A stretch of DNA of 64,000 nucleotides, taken from the NCBI RefSeq assembly GCF_017355835.1, contig NZ_JAFEWF010000001.1, forward strand, positions 682,001-746,000. Direction: 5' to 3'. The notes beneath the pieces are model-generated. The model did not search any database, was not told the DNA's origin, and saw only the letters and a program-made list of their open reading frames with translations. Numbering within the stretch: the stretch's first letter is position 1; each line of letters begins with the position of its first letter. This DNA is from Desertivirga brevis. GTDB taxonomy: Bacteria; Bacteroidota; Bacteroidia; Sphingobacteriales; Sphingobacteriaceae. Below, in pieces: positions 36,593-44,342 of the stretch. The position numbers were made by a program, and so were the translations under genes.

Positions 36593-37384
36593 CTACCCTT
36601 TCATCAACGGCATCATCAACAGTTCAGAAGCTTTGAATTTGTCTGCACCTGGATATTCAGCCACACCAATAATCAGATCATCCTGATTAACGTTCAAATT
36701 TAAGGTGCCATGAAGCCTGTCCCAAAAAGAAAAAATAACCGAGAAATTAGAGTTGGTTTCGCATTTGTTAACCGAGTGATGAATACCATGCATCCTTGGT
36801 GTCACCATCACCTTGTTTAGCGTTTGTTCCAATTGCAGAGGCAAACGGGTATTGCTGTGATGGAATTCGGTTGCTGCTTCAAAAGCAATTTCATAAATAA
36901 TAACCGTAAGTGGTGTAGCACCTGAAAGGTAGGTGAAAGCACCCCGGTAGAATATCGAACCGATCAACTCGCCGAAATGAAAACGGAAAGCAGTAGTTAG
37001 ATCAAGATCCTTATCAATATGGTGCACCAAATGAAAACGCCATAACAGAGGTATTTTATGGTTAAGTATATGCCATAGATAGTTGGTATAATCCAAAAAA
37101 AAGAAGGCGAGTATTTGTCTGAGCAAATGCGATGGAAGAAAATAACCAAGCCTGGTACATATGTGCTGGTTCCGGCTCGCCAGTTTAACCATTAAGGGTA
37201 GGAAAATAAAACGCAGGAGAGCAAATGAGGGAACTGCCACCTGTGCGTTAACCTTCACACGCTTCCATCTGTTCTGTACCCGTCGGCGCAACTGAAATTT
37301 ACTCTCAAGAACAAATAAAACAGCAAACAAGCCAGCCAGTACCGGGCTTCCGATGTAATCGAAATTCCTCCTGATAACACCCAT
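36593..37384 (-). CDS. Sterol desaturase / fatty acid hydroxylase superfamily protein
   Basis: This 263-residue membrane protein has the di-iron histidine motifs HILNH, HLVHH, HHSN and HGIHH. It has several hydrophobic segments (FAVLFVLESKF, LRQILAFFFLDYTNYLW). Members hydroxylate or desaturate lipids such as sterols, fatty acids or carotenoids. Its start overlaps the stop of the flavoprotein gene (TAATG), so the two are translated together; the flavoprotein could supply electrons. The substrate is unknown. Confidence 0.85.
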   Translation of the reverse strand: MGVIRRNFDYIGSPVLAGLFAVLFVLESKFQLRRRVQNRWKRVKVNAQVAVPSFALLRFIFLPLMVKLASRNQHICTRLGYFLPSHLLRQILAFFFLDYTNYLWHILNHKIPLLWRFHLVHHIDKDLDLTTAFRFHFGELIGSIFYRGAFTYLSGATPLTVIIYEIAFEAATEFHHSNTRLPLQLEQTLNKVMVTPRMHGIHHSVNKCETNSNFSVIFSFWDRLHGTLNLNVNQDDLIIGVAEYPGADKFKASELLMMPLMKG

Positions 37385-38451
37385 TATTCCCTAATTTTTT
37401 TTCCTTCTCCTTTCTTGGGATGAAGTGTAGCGTCTTTGTTCAGTTTATACTTTTCCTGGTACCAGGGTGATGAATTGCGTACCGGCTTACCGATCATCAT
37501 TCTAAAGTATTTCCAACCTAACTTGACCTCTTTCCAGAAATGAGAAGGCGGGTTATACCCATAAGCCCTGTATTTACCAGGTTGCACCTTCCCTTTTAAT
37601 TGCACGAAGGCAGCAAACTCCTTTACCCAGCTATCAAACTGTTGCATCACCTGGTCATTATAAACCATGTTCTCGGCCTGGGTTTCACTGTACTTCTTTC
37701 CTTTACCAAATAGGGCATACTGCCATAGATGATCAGGGACTTCAATTCCTCCATAGCGGCATTGCCAAACCAGCGGAGCGTAAGCCTCCCTCTCATTTTC
37801 AAAAGGCTCTGCTTCGGGATTAAAATAGTGCTTATGCTGTAAGATTTCAGGACGACCGTCTTCTGCAATTTCATCTCCTCCCAGGTCTCCATAACAGAAA
37901 AAAGCCGCCGAGCGTCCCTCCAGGTGATTTACACTCATTTCTTGCCATTCAATTGAATGTTCTAAGAGCATAGCCTTTTCTGCGTCCTTATGATCGATGG
38001 TTTGCTCGTCCGGATTTCCTCCATTCATACATACCAGTCGATCGAACATTAGCTTAAGATTACTCGTAGGAGCGTACCAGTTTATAGGGCCAATAATTGC
38101 CCAGGCATCAGCCATATCAAGCCGTGAATAAAGGTCGAGGTTCCACATCAGGTCGGGTTCCTTTTTATCGTCCTTCCGGTAGCAGTTACAGGGCCAAACG
38201 CATAAAGCCATCGAAGTAGAAACACAGGCATTACAGCTTTGAATGCGCTCGCGGTTGTAAACATTCCCCAGATCCTCATAGTCGATCTCCCATTCCTGAG
38301 GCAGCATTTCAGCCATACGCATCATTAACATTCGAGATTTGCTATCCACCCCAGGGCAGTTGTATTGCCTCCGCTGGGAGCCACTAATGATCAGTACACG
38401 AAAAGGTCTTTCTTCTTTTGGAAGAGCAGCATTTTTATCATCCGGCTTCAT
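37384..38451 (-). CDS. Flavodoxin-like NADPH-dependent FMN reductase family protein with Cys-rich insert
   Basis: This 355-residue protein has an N-terminal flavodoxin-like fold: RVLIISGSQRR (phosphate loop), AWAIIGPINWYAPTSNLKLMFDRL (FMN-binding region) and FFCYGDLGGDE. Residues about 73-92 form a cysteine-rich stretch (SCNACVST, LCVWPCNCY). This is usual in iron-sulphur flavoprotein-like members and could hold a cluster. The C-terminal 100 residues are basic and without clear homology. It follows the rhodopsin-transducer-like gene by 14 bases and overlaps the next gene. It is probably a redox partner of the desaturase-like protein. Confidence 0.8.
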   Translation of the reverse strand: MKPDDKNAALPKEERPFRVLIISGSQRRQYNCPGVDSKSRMLMMRMAEMLPQEWEIDYEDLGNVYNRERIQSCNACVSTSMALCVWPCNCYRKDDKKEPDLMWNLDLYSRLDMADAWAIIGPINWYAPTSNLKLMFDRLVCMNGGNPDEQTIDHKDAEKAMLLEHSIEWQEMSVNHLEGRSAAFFCYGDLGGDEIAEDGRPEILQHKHYFNPEAEPFENEREAYAPLVWQCRYGGIEVPDHLWQYALFGKGKKYSETQAENMVYNDQVMQQFDSWVKEFAAFVQLKGKVQPGKYRAYGYNPPSHFWKEVKLGWKYFRMMIGKPVRNSSPWYQEKYKLNKDATLHPKKGEGKKIRE

Positions 38452-38465
38452 AGGTTTTCATATAC

Positions 38466-38846
38466 TTACTGGTTACCAGAATATGCAATTGTGGTCATTA
38501 GCGCATTTTCACTTTGCCGGCTGTCCAGTCGACTGTGTTGGATCACGACAGGAACATCTGATGAAAAAACACTTGAATATTCTGTAGCTCTGGGCACAGG
38601 TTCAGGGTCTGTAAGATCATTAAAACGGATATGTTTTGTTCTTCTGGCAGGTACAGTGACCTGGTAAGGCCCAACGGGTTCCCGGTCAGAAAAATATAAC
38701 GTGATAGAAATACTGGCGTCCTGATCGCTAGCATTTAATATACATGCCGTTTCATGGCTTGTCATCTCCGGCGCAGGTCCGTTACTACCATCAGGGATAT
38801 AACCTTCTGCAATAGCCCAGTATCGCTTTCCAATAGTATTACTCAT
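38466..38846 (-). CDS. Sensory rhodopsin transducer (ASRT)-like protein
   Basis: This 126-residue protein closely follows, from memory, the Anabaena sensory rhodopsin transducer: YWAIAEGYIPDGSNGP, SHETACILNASDQDA, FSDREPVGPY, VPARRTKHIRFNDL and QHSRLDSRQSENAL. ASRT is a soluble tetrameric beta-sandwich that binds the rhodopsin and DNA in Anabaena. The family is also found in bacteria without rhodopsin, where its role is unknown. No opsin gene is seen in the window. It heads a three-gene minus-strand run with the flavoprotein and desaturase-like genes. Confidence 0.88.
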   Translation of the reverse strand: MSNTIGKRYWAIAEGYIPDGSNGPAPEMTSHETACILNASDQDASISITLYFSDREPVGPYQVTVPARRTKHIRFNDLTDPEPVPRATEYSSVFSSDVPVVIQHSRLDSRQSENALMTTIAYSGNQ

Positions 38847-39001
38847 GTCAAAAATATTTATTCTGCTTATGGTCTCCCGGATCTTGAGTTTCCATCTACG
38901 TCAGATAATTTCAATTCTAACTTAGAGGGTCATGAATTGTTTTTTAAAAAGACCGGGCGGCTTCCACTATCCCTTTAATTATCGAACTAAAGTTTATAAT
39001 C

Positions 39002-39700
39002 TTAAACCTTATCCTGCCTGATCAACCGTCGGTAGGTCCTCACCAGCGTTTGCTGAGAGAACCCTATTTGATACATCAGGAATATCAAAAAGAAAATGCC
39101 CTGGGTTTTGTAGATACCATTTTCAAGATACTTCCGGGCAGAGGTTAAGACAGGCTTTTTTATAATAGTGAAAGCTGAAAGTTTGCGGATACGTTTGATA
39201 ATTTCCTGATCTTCCATTACTATATGATCCTCCCGAAACCCACCGCTCTTTTCAAATAACCCTCTCGACACAAAGAGGCTCTGGTCGCCGAACCGGAAGT
39301 AATTGAAATCGAAGCGTGTAAACCAGCAATTGAGCCTCAGGAACCAGTGTGAGTGATCGAATTGGAGCATAAAACACCCTGATGTATGTCCCTTGCAAAA
39401 AGCATGAAGAATATCTTTTGAGAAACCGGCTGGGGCGCGGGTATCGGCATGAAGAAAATACAGGATCTTACCCTTCGCGAAACTCGCCCCAAAGTTCATT
39501 TGGGCAGACCGCCCCTTTTTAGGACTTATAACTACCGTAGCACCAGCTTGTTCCGCCAATTCAACTGTACGGTCAGTGCTTCCGCCATCGCTTACAATCA
39601 CCTCCACAGCAGTTACCTTCCTGGCGTCACTAAGCAGGGAACTTATGTTCTCTCCCAGGCATTCCTCTTCATTATAAGCAGGAATGATAATACTGATCAT
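39002..39700 (-). CDS. Glycosyltransferase family 2, rSAM-associated transferase 2 type
   Basis: This is a 232-residue GT-A glycosyltransferase. It has MISIIIPAYNEEECLGENI at the start, VIVSDGGSTDRTVE, KGRSAQMNFGA and the metal-binding HADTRAP. The form matches the short GT2 proteins (TIGR04283 type) that co-occur with ArsS-like radical SAM proteins. Its ATG overlaps the preceding gene's TGA (ATGA), so it is the last gene of a four-gene coupled operon. A hydrophobic stretch near the C-terminus (GIFFLIFLMYQIGF) suggests membrane association. Donor and acceptor are unknown; arsenosugar assembly is an inference from context. Confidence 0.87.
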   Translation of the reverse strand: MISIIIPAYNEEECLGENISSLLSDARKVTAVEVIVSDGGSTDRTVELAEQAGATVVISPKKGRSAQMNFGASFAKGKILYFLHADTRAPAGFSKDILHAFCKGHTSGCFMLQFDHSHWFLRLNCWFTRFDFNYFRFGDQSLFVSRGLFEKSGGFREDHIVMEDQEIIKRIRKLSAFTIIKKPVLTSARKYLENGIYKTQGIFFLIFLMYQIGFSQQTLVRTYRRLIRQDKV

Positions 39701-40290
39701 ATTATAAAGCCCGATTGATACATCTGCCAGTCCTGCTCCTCATCAATATCCCTCAGTTCAGGTAACAAGCTATAGGAAAGCCCTTGCTGCCTGATGATCT
39801 TAATAGTGGTTTCAAAGACAGAATTCGTGCTCCATTCTACCTGCTCAAAAAGCTCCTCATGCAGTGCACCCATCCCCAGCAAATAGTATCCTCCATCCAC
39901 GGCTGGTCCAACGACTACATCGCTACCTTTAAGTGCATCAAACGCCTGTTCTATTATATCAGGAGTGATTTCAGGACAATCACTACCGATAATTACAACG
40001 CGCTCGTATCCCGAGTCAAACATATGCCGGAAAGCATTCTTCATCTTGACTCCTAGGTCGGGCCCCGACTGCAGGCGCTTCTCGAACAAATGTGTGTCTT
40101 TTTCCTCAATCAATGTTGAATAAAAAACAAAAGTATTAGCACTTACTCTACTGACTGTCTTGTAGGTATGATCAATCAGGAACTTATAAATGCGAAGGGC
40201 TTCATCATTACCCAATGTTGCAGCTAACCGGGTTTTAACCTTCCCCATCTGCAGGTTCTTCACAAAAACAATTACTGCCTTATCCATCAT
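39697..40290 (-). CDS. DUF2064 / rSAM-associated transferase 1 type nucleotidyltransferase-like protein
   Basis: This protein of about 197 residues begins at ATG 40290 (or the next ATG at 40287), just at the end of arsS. The motifs are VIVFVKNLQMGKVKTRLAATLG, VIIGSDCPEITPD, VVVGPAVDGGYYLLGM and DIDEEQDW. This is the GT-A-like fold of TIGR04282/DUF2064, related to CofC and MobA-type nucleotidyltransferases. A longer frame reaching 40341 would overlap arsS deeply and is not used. It overlaps both neighbours by a few bases. A role in activating a sugar or lipid precursor is likely but unproven. Confidence 0.87.
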   Translation of the reverse strand: MMDKAVIVFVKNLQMGKVKTRLAATLGNDEALRIYKFLIDHTYKTVSRVSANTFVFYSTLIEEKDTHLFEKRLQSGPDLGVKMKNAFRHMFDSGYERVVIIGSDCPEITPDIIEQAFDALKGSDVVVGPAVDGGYYLLGMGALHEELFEQVEWSTNSVFETTIKIIRQQGLSYSLLPELRDIDEEQDWQMYQSGFII

Positions 40291-41339
40291 ACAGTTGCTC
40301 CTCCGCAACTCGATCCTGCACCTGCAGTACAACCATAACAATGCTGACCGATCACAATCTCCCTATTGTTCAAAACTTCCGTATTAAACTCACTAATATG
40401 CTGGGCTGCTGATCTTATCCTCAGATCAAGCATTTGGTTGAAGTCGCAATCGTACAAAAAACCGTCCCAGCTAACCGAGATGGTATTACGGCACATCACA
40501 TTATAAACAGCGGAAGGATTAAAAGCAGCGCGCAACCTCTCCATGTACTTCTCGTAATTGCCACTGCTAATAAGGTAATCCAGATACCGGCTGACAGGAA
40601 TATTAGTGATCACAAAAAGATTATTAAATTCAATAGCAAATTGTTCCCTTAGAGCTTGCTTGTATTCATTCTCCAGTGCATTCTGAGAAGGAGGAAGAAA
40701 TGCTCCAGCTGGATTATATACAAGGTTAAGGATTAGACTACTACCCTCCATTCCATAACCAACAGCATTAAGCATTTTCAAAGCCCTTATACTATCCTCA
40801 AATACCCCATTTCCCCTCTGCCTATCGGTGCGCTCCTGGGTGTAAAAAGGCAGGGAAGAAACAATTTCAACACCATGTTCTTTGAAGAATTCAGGGAGAT
40901 CATTGTATTTCTTATTAGCCACAATGATAGTGAGGTTGCATCGTACGATAATATGCTTTCCTAGCTTGTTCAATTCCTTAACGAACCATCTGAAAGAAGG
41001 ATTCATTTCAGGTGCTCCGCCAGTAATATCCACAATTCCAATGGATGGATTTAACTTGATTGCATCAAGACACTGCAGCATAGTGTCTTCAGTCATGATC
41101 TCTTTCCTGTCGGGACCAGCATCAACATGACAGTGTTTGCAAACCTGGTTGCACATCTTACCTATATTCACCTGGAAAATCTCCAGCTCTTTGGGGTTCA
41201 AGGGCAGCATATTCATCTCCTCCAGTTTCTGTTGGAAAGGAGTGCAAATACCAGATTCCTCAAGAAATTCGAGCTGAGCATATGGTTCAGCCAAAGTATT
41301 ACCCTGTGCTTTAAGGGATTTCATATCATTACATGGCAA
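40287..41339 (-). CDS. arsS: Radical SAM protein ArsS (arsenosugar biosynthesis type)
   Basis: This 350-residue radical SAM enzyme has its cluster motif as CNQVCKHC (Cys63, Cys67, Cys70), followed by VDAGPDRKEIM, DITGGAPEMNP and LNLVYNPAGAFLPP. The C-terminal DUF3641-like region has CDFNQMLDL and CYGCTAGAGSSCGG. This is the family named ArsS, proposed to join the adenosyl group to dimethylated arsenic. The usual methyltransferase arsM is not in the window. The start at 41339 overlaps the AhpD-like gene by 11 bases; ATG 41324 would leave a 4-base gap. Its TGA overlaps the DUF2064 start. Confidence 0.88.
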   Translation of the reverse strand: MPCNDMKSLKAQGNTLAEPYAQLEFLEESGICTPFQQKLEEMNMLPLNPKELEIFQVNIGKMCNQVCKHCHVDAGPDRKEIMTEDTMLQCLDAIKLNPSIGIVDITGGAPEMNPSFRWFVKELNKLGKHIIVRCNLTIIVANKKYNDLPEFFKEHGVEIVSSLPFYTQERTDRQRGNGVFEDSIRALKMLNAVGYGMEGSSLILNLVYNPAGAFLPPSQNALENEYKQALREQFAIEFNNLFVITNIPVSRYLDYLISSGNYEKYMERLRAAFNPSAVYNVMCRNTISVSWDGFLYDCDFNQMLDLRIRSAAQHISEFNTEVLNNREIVIGQHCYGCTAGAGSSCGGATV

Positions 41340-41664
41340 TTTCTTTCACTTTATTCATCATTTGCACGCTATGTACCAATGATGAACCTCCCCTGATCGC
41401 AGTTGCAACATGGACGGCCTCCATCATCTGCGCCTCGCTCCAGCCTTTTTCGTAAGCGTCGCTGCTATAAGCATCAATACAATAAGGGCATTGCACAGTA
41501 TGGGCAACAGCTAAAGCGATCAGGGACTTTTCTCGCGCGCTTAAAGCAGAGTCTTTAAAAACCTCTCCATAATAACTAAAGAACTTGTCCGCCAGCTCTT
41601 TTTGAAACTCGCCCACATTAGGGAATTTTTTCAGATCTTCCGAATTGTAATAATTGTTTTCCAT
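41329..41664 (-). CDS. AhpD/carboxymuconolactone-decarboxylase-like protein of the arsS operon
   Basis: This 111-residue helical protein has the AhpD-type redox motif CPYC (Cys59, Cys62), preceded by a conserved Glu and His (REKSLIALAVAH). It matches the peroxidase-like family that travels with ArsS. It is the first gene of the operon AhpD-arsS-DUF2064-GT2, and its end overlaps arsS. It probably protects or reduces an intermediate. Confidence 0.87.
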   Translation of the reverse strand: MENNYYNSEDLKKFPNVGEFQKELADKFFSYYGEVFKDSALSAREKSLIALAVAHTVQCPYCIDAYSSDAYEKGWSEAQMMEAVHVATAIRGGSSLVHSVQMMNKVKEIAM

Positions 41665-41712
41665 TACTTCTCAACAATTAACAGATGCCAGTGTTTCCAG
41701 GCGAGAATTTGA

Positions 41713-41943
41713 TTATTCCAGATTTTCTTTCTGCTGACCCAAATGCGGCAAAATGTCATTTTCCTGAGCGCCATCCAGATCTCCGTAATCTGCATCAAAA
41801 TCATCATCCTCTGGCAGCAGCTCCTTATTGTTATCCGGGCTTTCTACCTCCTCAGATTCCGGAACATTTGGTTCTCCAGGGATAGGTTCTGGATCAATCG
41901 GTTCCCCTTTAGTTATAAATGATTTTTCTTCAGGTGTATACAT
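41713..41943 (-). CDS. Small acidic proline-rich protein, unrecognised
   Basis: The 76 residues are highly acidic and likely disordered. They start MYTPEEKSF, with PIDPEPIPGEPNVPESEE and LLPEDDDFDADYGDLDG. No signal peptide, membrane segment or known domain is seen. It lies between the arsS operon and another small gene. Two similar short acidic frames lie at 46205-46381 and 49069-49218. This pattern suggests a real gene class, but the coding call rests on composition and context. Confidence 0.55.
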   Translation of the reverse strand: MYTPEEKSFITKGEPIDPEPIPGEPNVPESEEVESPDNNKELLPEDDDFDADYGDLDGAQENDILPHLGQQKENLE

Positions 41944-41972
41944 AGACTTTTCTAATTATGCCCCCAAGAGTT

Positions 41973-42209
41973 TTAGGCGAGCGGATTTAAGTTGTTATAA
42001 TACTTTTCGATTTCGCTGCCAATTACGTTAACAGCCTCCTGAGAAAGATTGCCCTCAACTAATTGCCATGTATTATCTCCATTATTTAAAATGGAGGCCA
42101 GCATCTCTCCTTCAGAGCTCACGGTGAAGCTCTCATCAGGATGCTCAATACTTAAACGAACAGCTTCACCATTTCCTTCAATATCAGTAGTAACTTCAAA
42201 ACGATCCAT
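41973..42209 (-). CDS. Small hypothetical protein
   Basis: The 78 residues are compact and acidic, with an alternating pattern suggesting a beta-sheet and a final helix (VTTDIEGNGEAVRLSIEHPDE, QEAVNVIGSEIEKYYNNL). No family is recognised. It lies 29 bases upstream of the acidic protein on the same strand and is divergent from the SDR gene at 42376. Reading-frame quality and composition make it probably real. Confidence 0.65.
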   Translation of the reverse strand: MDRFEVTTDIEGNGEAVRLSIEHPDESFTVSSEGEMLASILNNGDNTWQLVEGNLSQEAVNVIGSEIEKYYNNLNPLA

Positions 42210-42330
42210 AGAATGGAAACTACCCCTGTCAAATTTTGTTTAGCCTTTCTGAATATCACTTTTTCGATTCATCCCGCTTTTAACGGAGATTAGAGGATAA
42301 TCTTGACAAGAACAAAACCTATTGCCAATA

Positions 42331-42343
42331 GTTAACTGTTAAC
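42331..42343. promoter_or_regulatory. Palindrome upstream of the SDR gene
   Basis: GTTAACTGTTAAC is two GTTAAC half-sites around a single base, 32 bases before the ATG at 42376. It is flanked by TAGTT...AACTA (42329-42333 with 42344-42348). It is a candidate operator for the divergent pair. Confidence 0.4.
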
Positions 42344-42375
42344 AACTATAATAACACATACCTCAAGTTAGGTCT

Positions 42376-43173
42376 ATGAAAACAAATAATCAAACTGTAA
42401 TAGTAACGGGAGCCAGTTCTGGCATTGGTCAGGGAATTGCCATAGCATTCGGCAAGCAAGGCGCTAACGTTGTGGTAAATTACCATAGTGATGAAGAAGG
42501 TGCAACAAGTACTTTAGAGAAGATCATTGAAGGTGGTGGCAAAGGCTTTATTCACAAGGCAGATGTTGGAAAAGAGGATGAGGTGATTAGCATGTTCGAG
42601 AAAGCTACCAGTGAATACGGCACTCTTGATGTTTTGATAAATAATGCCGGAATACAAAAAGACAGTGACTTTTCAAGTATGACACTTGATCAATGGAATA
42701 AGGTGATCAATACGAACCTCACCGGACAGTTCCTTTGCGCACGGGAAGCAATACAGCTTTTCGAAGCAAAAAAACAAGCAAGTCCTGATGATAAAGCCAT
42801 CGGAAATATCATTTTTATCAGTTCTGTGCACGATATTATTCCCTGGGCCGGGCACGTTAACTATGCCTCCTCTAAAGGCGGTATCTTAATGCTCATGAAA
42901 TCATTGGCCTTGGAGGTTGCACCAAAAAAGATCAGGATAAATGGCATCTCTCCTGGAGCAATTGCAACAGACATAAACGACGAAGTGTGGAAGGATGAAG
43001 AGAAAATGAAAGAGCTGATGAAACTGATCCCTTATAAACGCATTGGTTTGCCCGAAGACATTGCTAAGGTTGCAGTATGGTTAGCATCTCCGGAAAGCGA
43101 TTATATTACCGGCACCACCATTTATGTAGACGGCGGAATGACCTTGTATCCGGGTTTTGTAGACAATGGTTAG
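42376..43173 (+). CDS. Short-chain dehydrogenase/reductase, glucose 1-dehydrogenase-like
   Basis: This 265-residue Rossmann-fold oxidoreductase has the nucleotide motif TGASSGIGQG (11-20), NNAG (89-92), Asn114, and the catalytic Ser150, Tyr163 and Lys167 (YASSK). The C-terminal GGMTLYPGFVDNG matches the glucose 1-dehydrogenase-like group. NVVVNYHSDEE after the second strand favours NADP. It opens the plus-strand part of the stress-type island. The true substrate is uncertain. Confidence 0.9.
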   Translation: MKTNNQTVIVTGASSGIGQGIAIAFGKQGANVVVNYHSDEEGATSTLEKIIEGGGKGFIHKADVGKEDEVISMFEKATSEYGTLDVLINNAGIQKDSDFSSMTLDQWNKVINTNLTGQFLCAREAIQLFEAKKQASPDDKAIGNIIFISSVHDIIPWAGHVNYASSKGGILMLMKSLALEVAPKKIRINGISPGAIATDINDEVWKDEEKMKELMKLIPYKRIGLPEDIAKVAVWLASPESDYITGTTIYVDGGMTLYPGFVDNG

Positions 43174-43215
43174 TGGGAATAGGCCTTTAAAAAGCAAAAA
43201 TATTAGAGATAGGTT

Positions 43216-43377
43216 ATGAATAAAAGATGGATTATTATTTATTCTCTTCTAATCCTATTAGGCCATCAATCATGTAATAACAGCAATCGGGCTGAGGCCA
43301 GTAAAGAAGCCCCGAGCGAAAGAGCAGATAGTGTTGAACAAGATCAGGTGGAAGTTAAGGATGGCACCCCTGATTAG
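43216..43377 (+). CDS. Small lipoprotein, 53 residues
   Basis: The ATG at 43216 follows GATAGGTT. The signal MNKRWIIIYSLLILLGHQSC places the lipidated cysteine at 20. The mature 34 residues are polar and acidic (ASKEAPSERADSVEQDQVEVK). It lies 42 bases after the SDR gene on the same strand. Its TAG (43375-43377) overlaps the TAA of the convergent mscS gene (43374-43376). Function unknown. Confidence 0.7.
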   Translation: MNKRWIIIYSLLILLGHQSCNNSNRAEASKEAPSERADSVEQDQVEVKDGTPD

Positions 43378-44276
43378 TCGTTAGTATCGCTCTTTATATT
43401 TAAGAAAGTATCAGAAAGTTTTTCCCCTCCCTTGATACCGAAATCTAAAGTCCGTATCGGGAAAGGAATTGTGATGTTATTAGCGTCAAAAGCAGTTTTG
43501 ATGAACATCACGGCCTGGCTCCTGGCTTCAAGATAAACTGGTTGCTGGGTTGAATTCAGCCAGATCCGTAAGCTAAAATTTATTGAACTATCTGAGAACT
43601 CTTCATAAAAAAGCTCAACCGGATCTTTTTCAGAGCGATGGGAAACACTTTGAACGGCAGCTAAAGCAACTTTTTTTACCTTTTCTAAGTCATCTCCATA
43701 AGACACACCAACAAGCAGATCAAGTCTCCTCTTCTTAAACTTCGTGAAGTTCTCAATAGGGTTTTGAAAAATTTCCTTATTGGGAATGTAGACGGTCTGC
43801 CCCTGAAAAGTCCTTATTATACTATCTCTTAAACGTATTGACTCTACTGTTCCCATATAGTCTTTTACCTTCACCAAATCCCCTATTTCAATGGGCCGGG
43901 TAAAAGACATCACAATACCGGCTACAAAGTTGGCAGCAATGTCCTGGAAAGCAAATGCAAGAGCAAGGCCAACAATTCCAGCCCCAGCCAGAAGTGATGT
44001 AACGGCCTTATCAAGATTAAGGATGCTTAGGACAATAAATATAGTAATACCAATTCCAAGGACGTGTACAAAATTGGCAAAAAGAGAGTTAAGTACCTGG
44101 TGATGGATTATTCGTTTAGATACTACAGTAGTAATATTTCTTGCAATGCGCGCAAGGTAAATTCCCAATACCAATACCAAAGCTGCAATAGCCAAATTCG
44201 GCAGGAGACGAACAAACTCCCGAAGCCAGAGGAGGAGTTTCGCATTTATTAGTTCATAGGCCTTGTCAATATCCAT
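43374..44276 (-). CDS. mscS: MscS-family mechanosensitive channel
   Basis: The ATG at 44276 gives 300 residues; a TTG at 44294 is a weaker start. Three N-terminal membrane helices include the pore helix (LAFAFQDIAANFVAGIVMSF). The beta domain reads IGDLVKVKDYMGTVESIRLRDSIIRTFQGQTVYIPN and is followed by the cytoplasmic vestibule domain. It releases solutes on hypo-osmotic shock. The size is that of the short MscS type. Confidence 0.93.
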   Translation of the reverse strand: MDIDKAYELINAKLLLWLREFVRLLPNLAIAALVLVLGIYLARIARNITTVVSKRIIHHQVLNSLFANFVHVLGIGITIFIVLSILNLDKAVTSLLAGAGIVGLALAFAFQDIAANFVAGIVMSFTRPIEIGDLVKVKDYMGTVESIRLRDSIIRTFQGQTVYIPNKEIFQNPIENFTKFKKRRLDLLVGVSYGDDLEKVKKVALAAVQSVSHRSEKDPVELFYEEFSDSSINFSLRIWLNSTQQPVYLEARSQAVMFIKTAFDANNITIPFPIRTLDFGIKGGEKLSDTFLNIKSDTND

Positions 44277-44342
44277 TCCTCCATCAACAAGCAAACCCTT
44301 CAGCAGTTTATCTTATTTTACGAAAGAAGATCCCCTCATATC

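Noticed and set aside
38849..38856. TATTTTTG box before the ASRT-like gene (minus strand)
   Set aside because: It matches TAnnTTTG only in an AT-rich run, lies almost on the start codon and has no -33 partner.
40284..40290. TGA at the end of arsS read as selenocysteine
   Set aside because: The rSAM-associated families include selenoproteins, but here the frame after TGA ends within a few codons. The C-terminus already has its CxxC and SSCGG, and no SECIS-like hairpin is visible. It is a normal stop.
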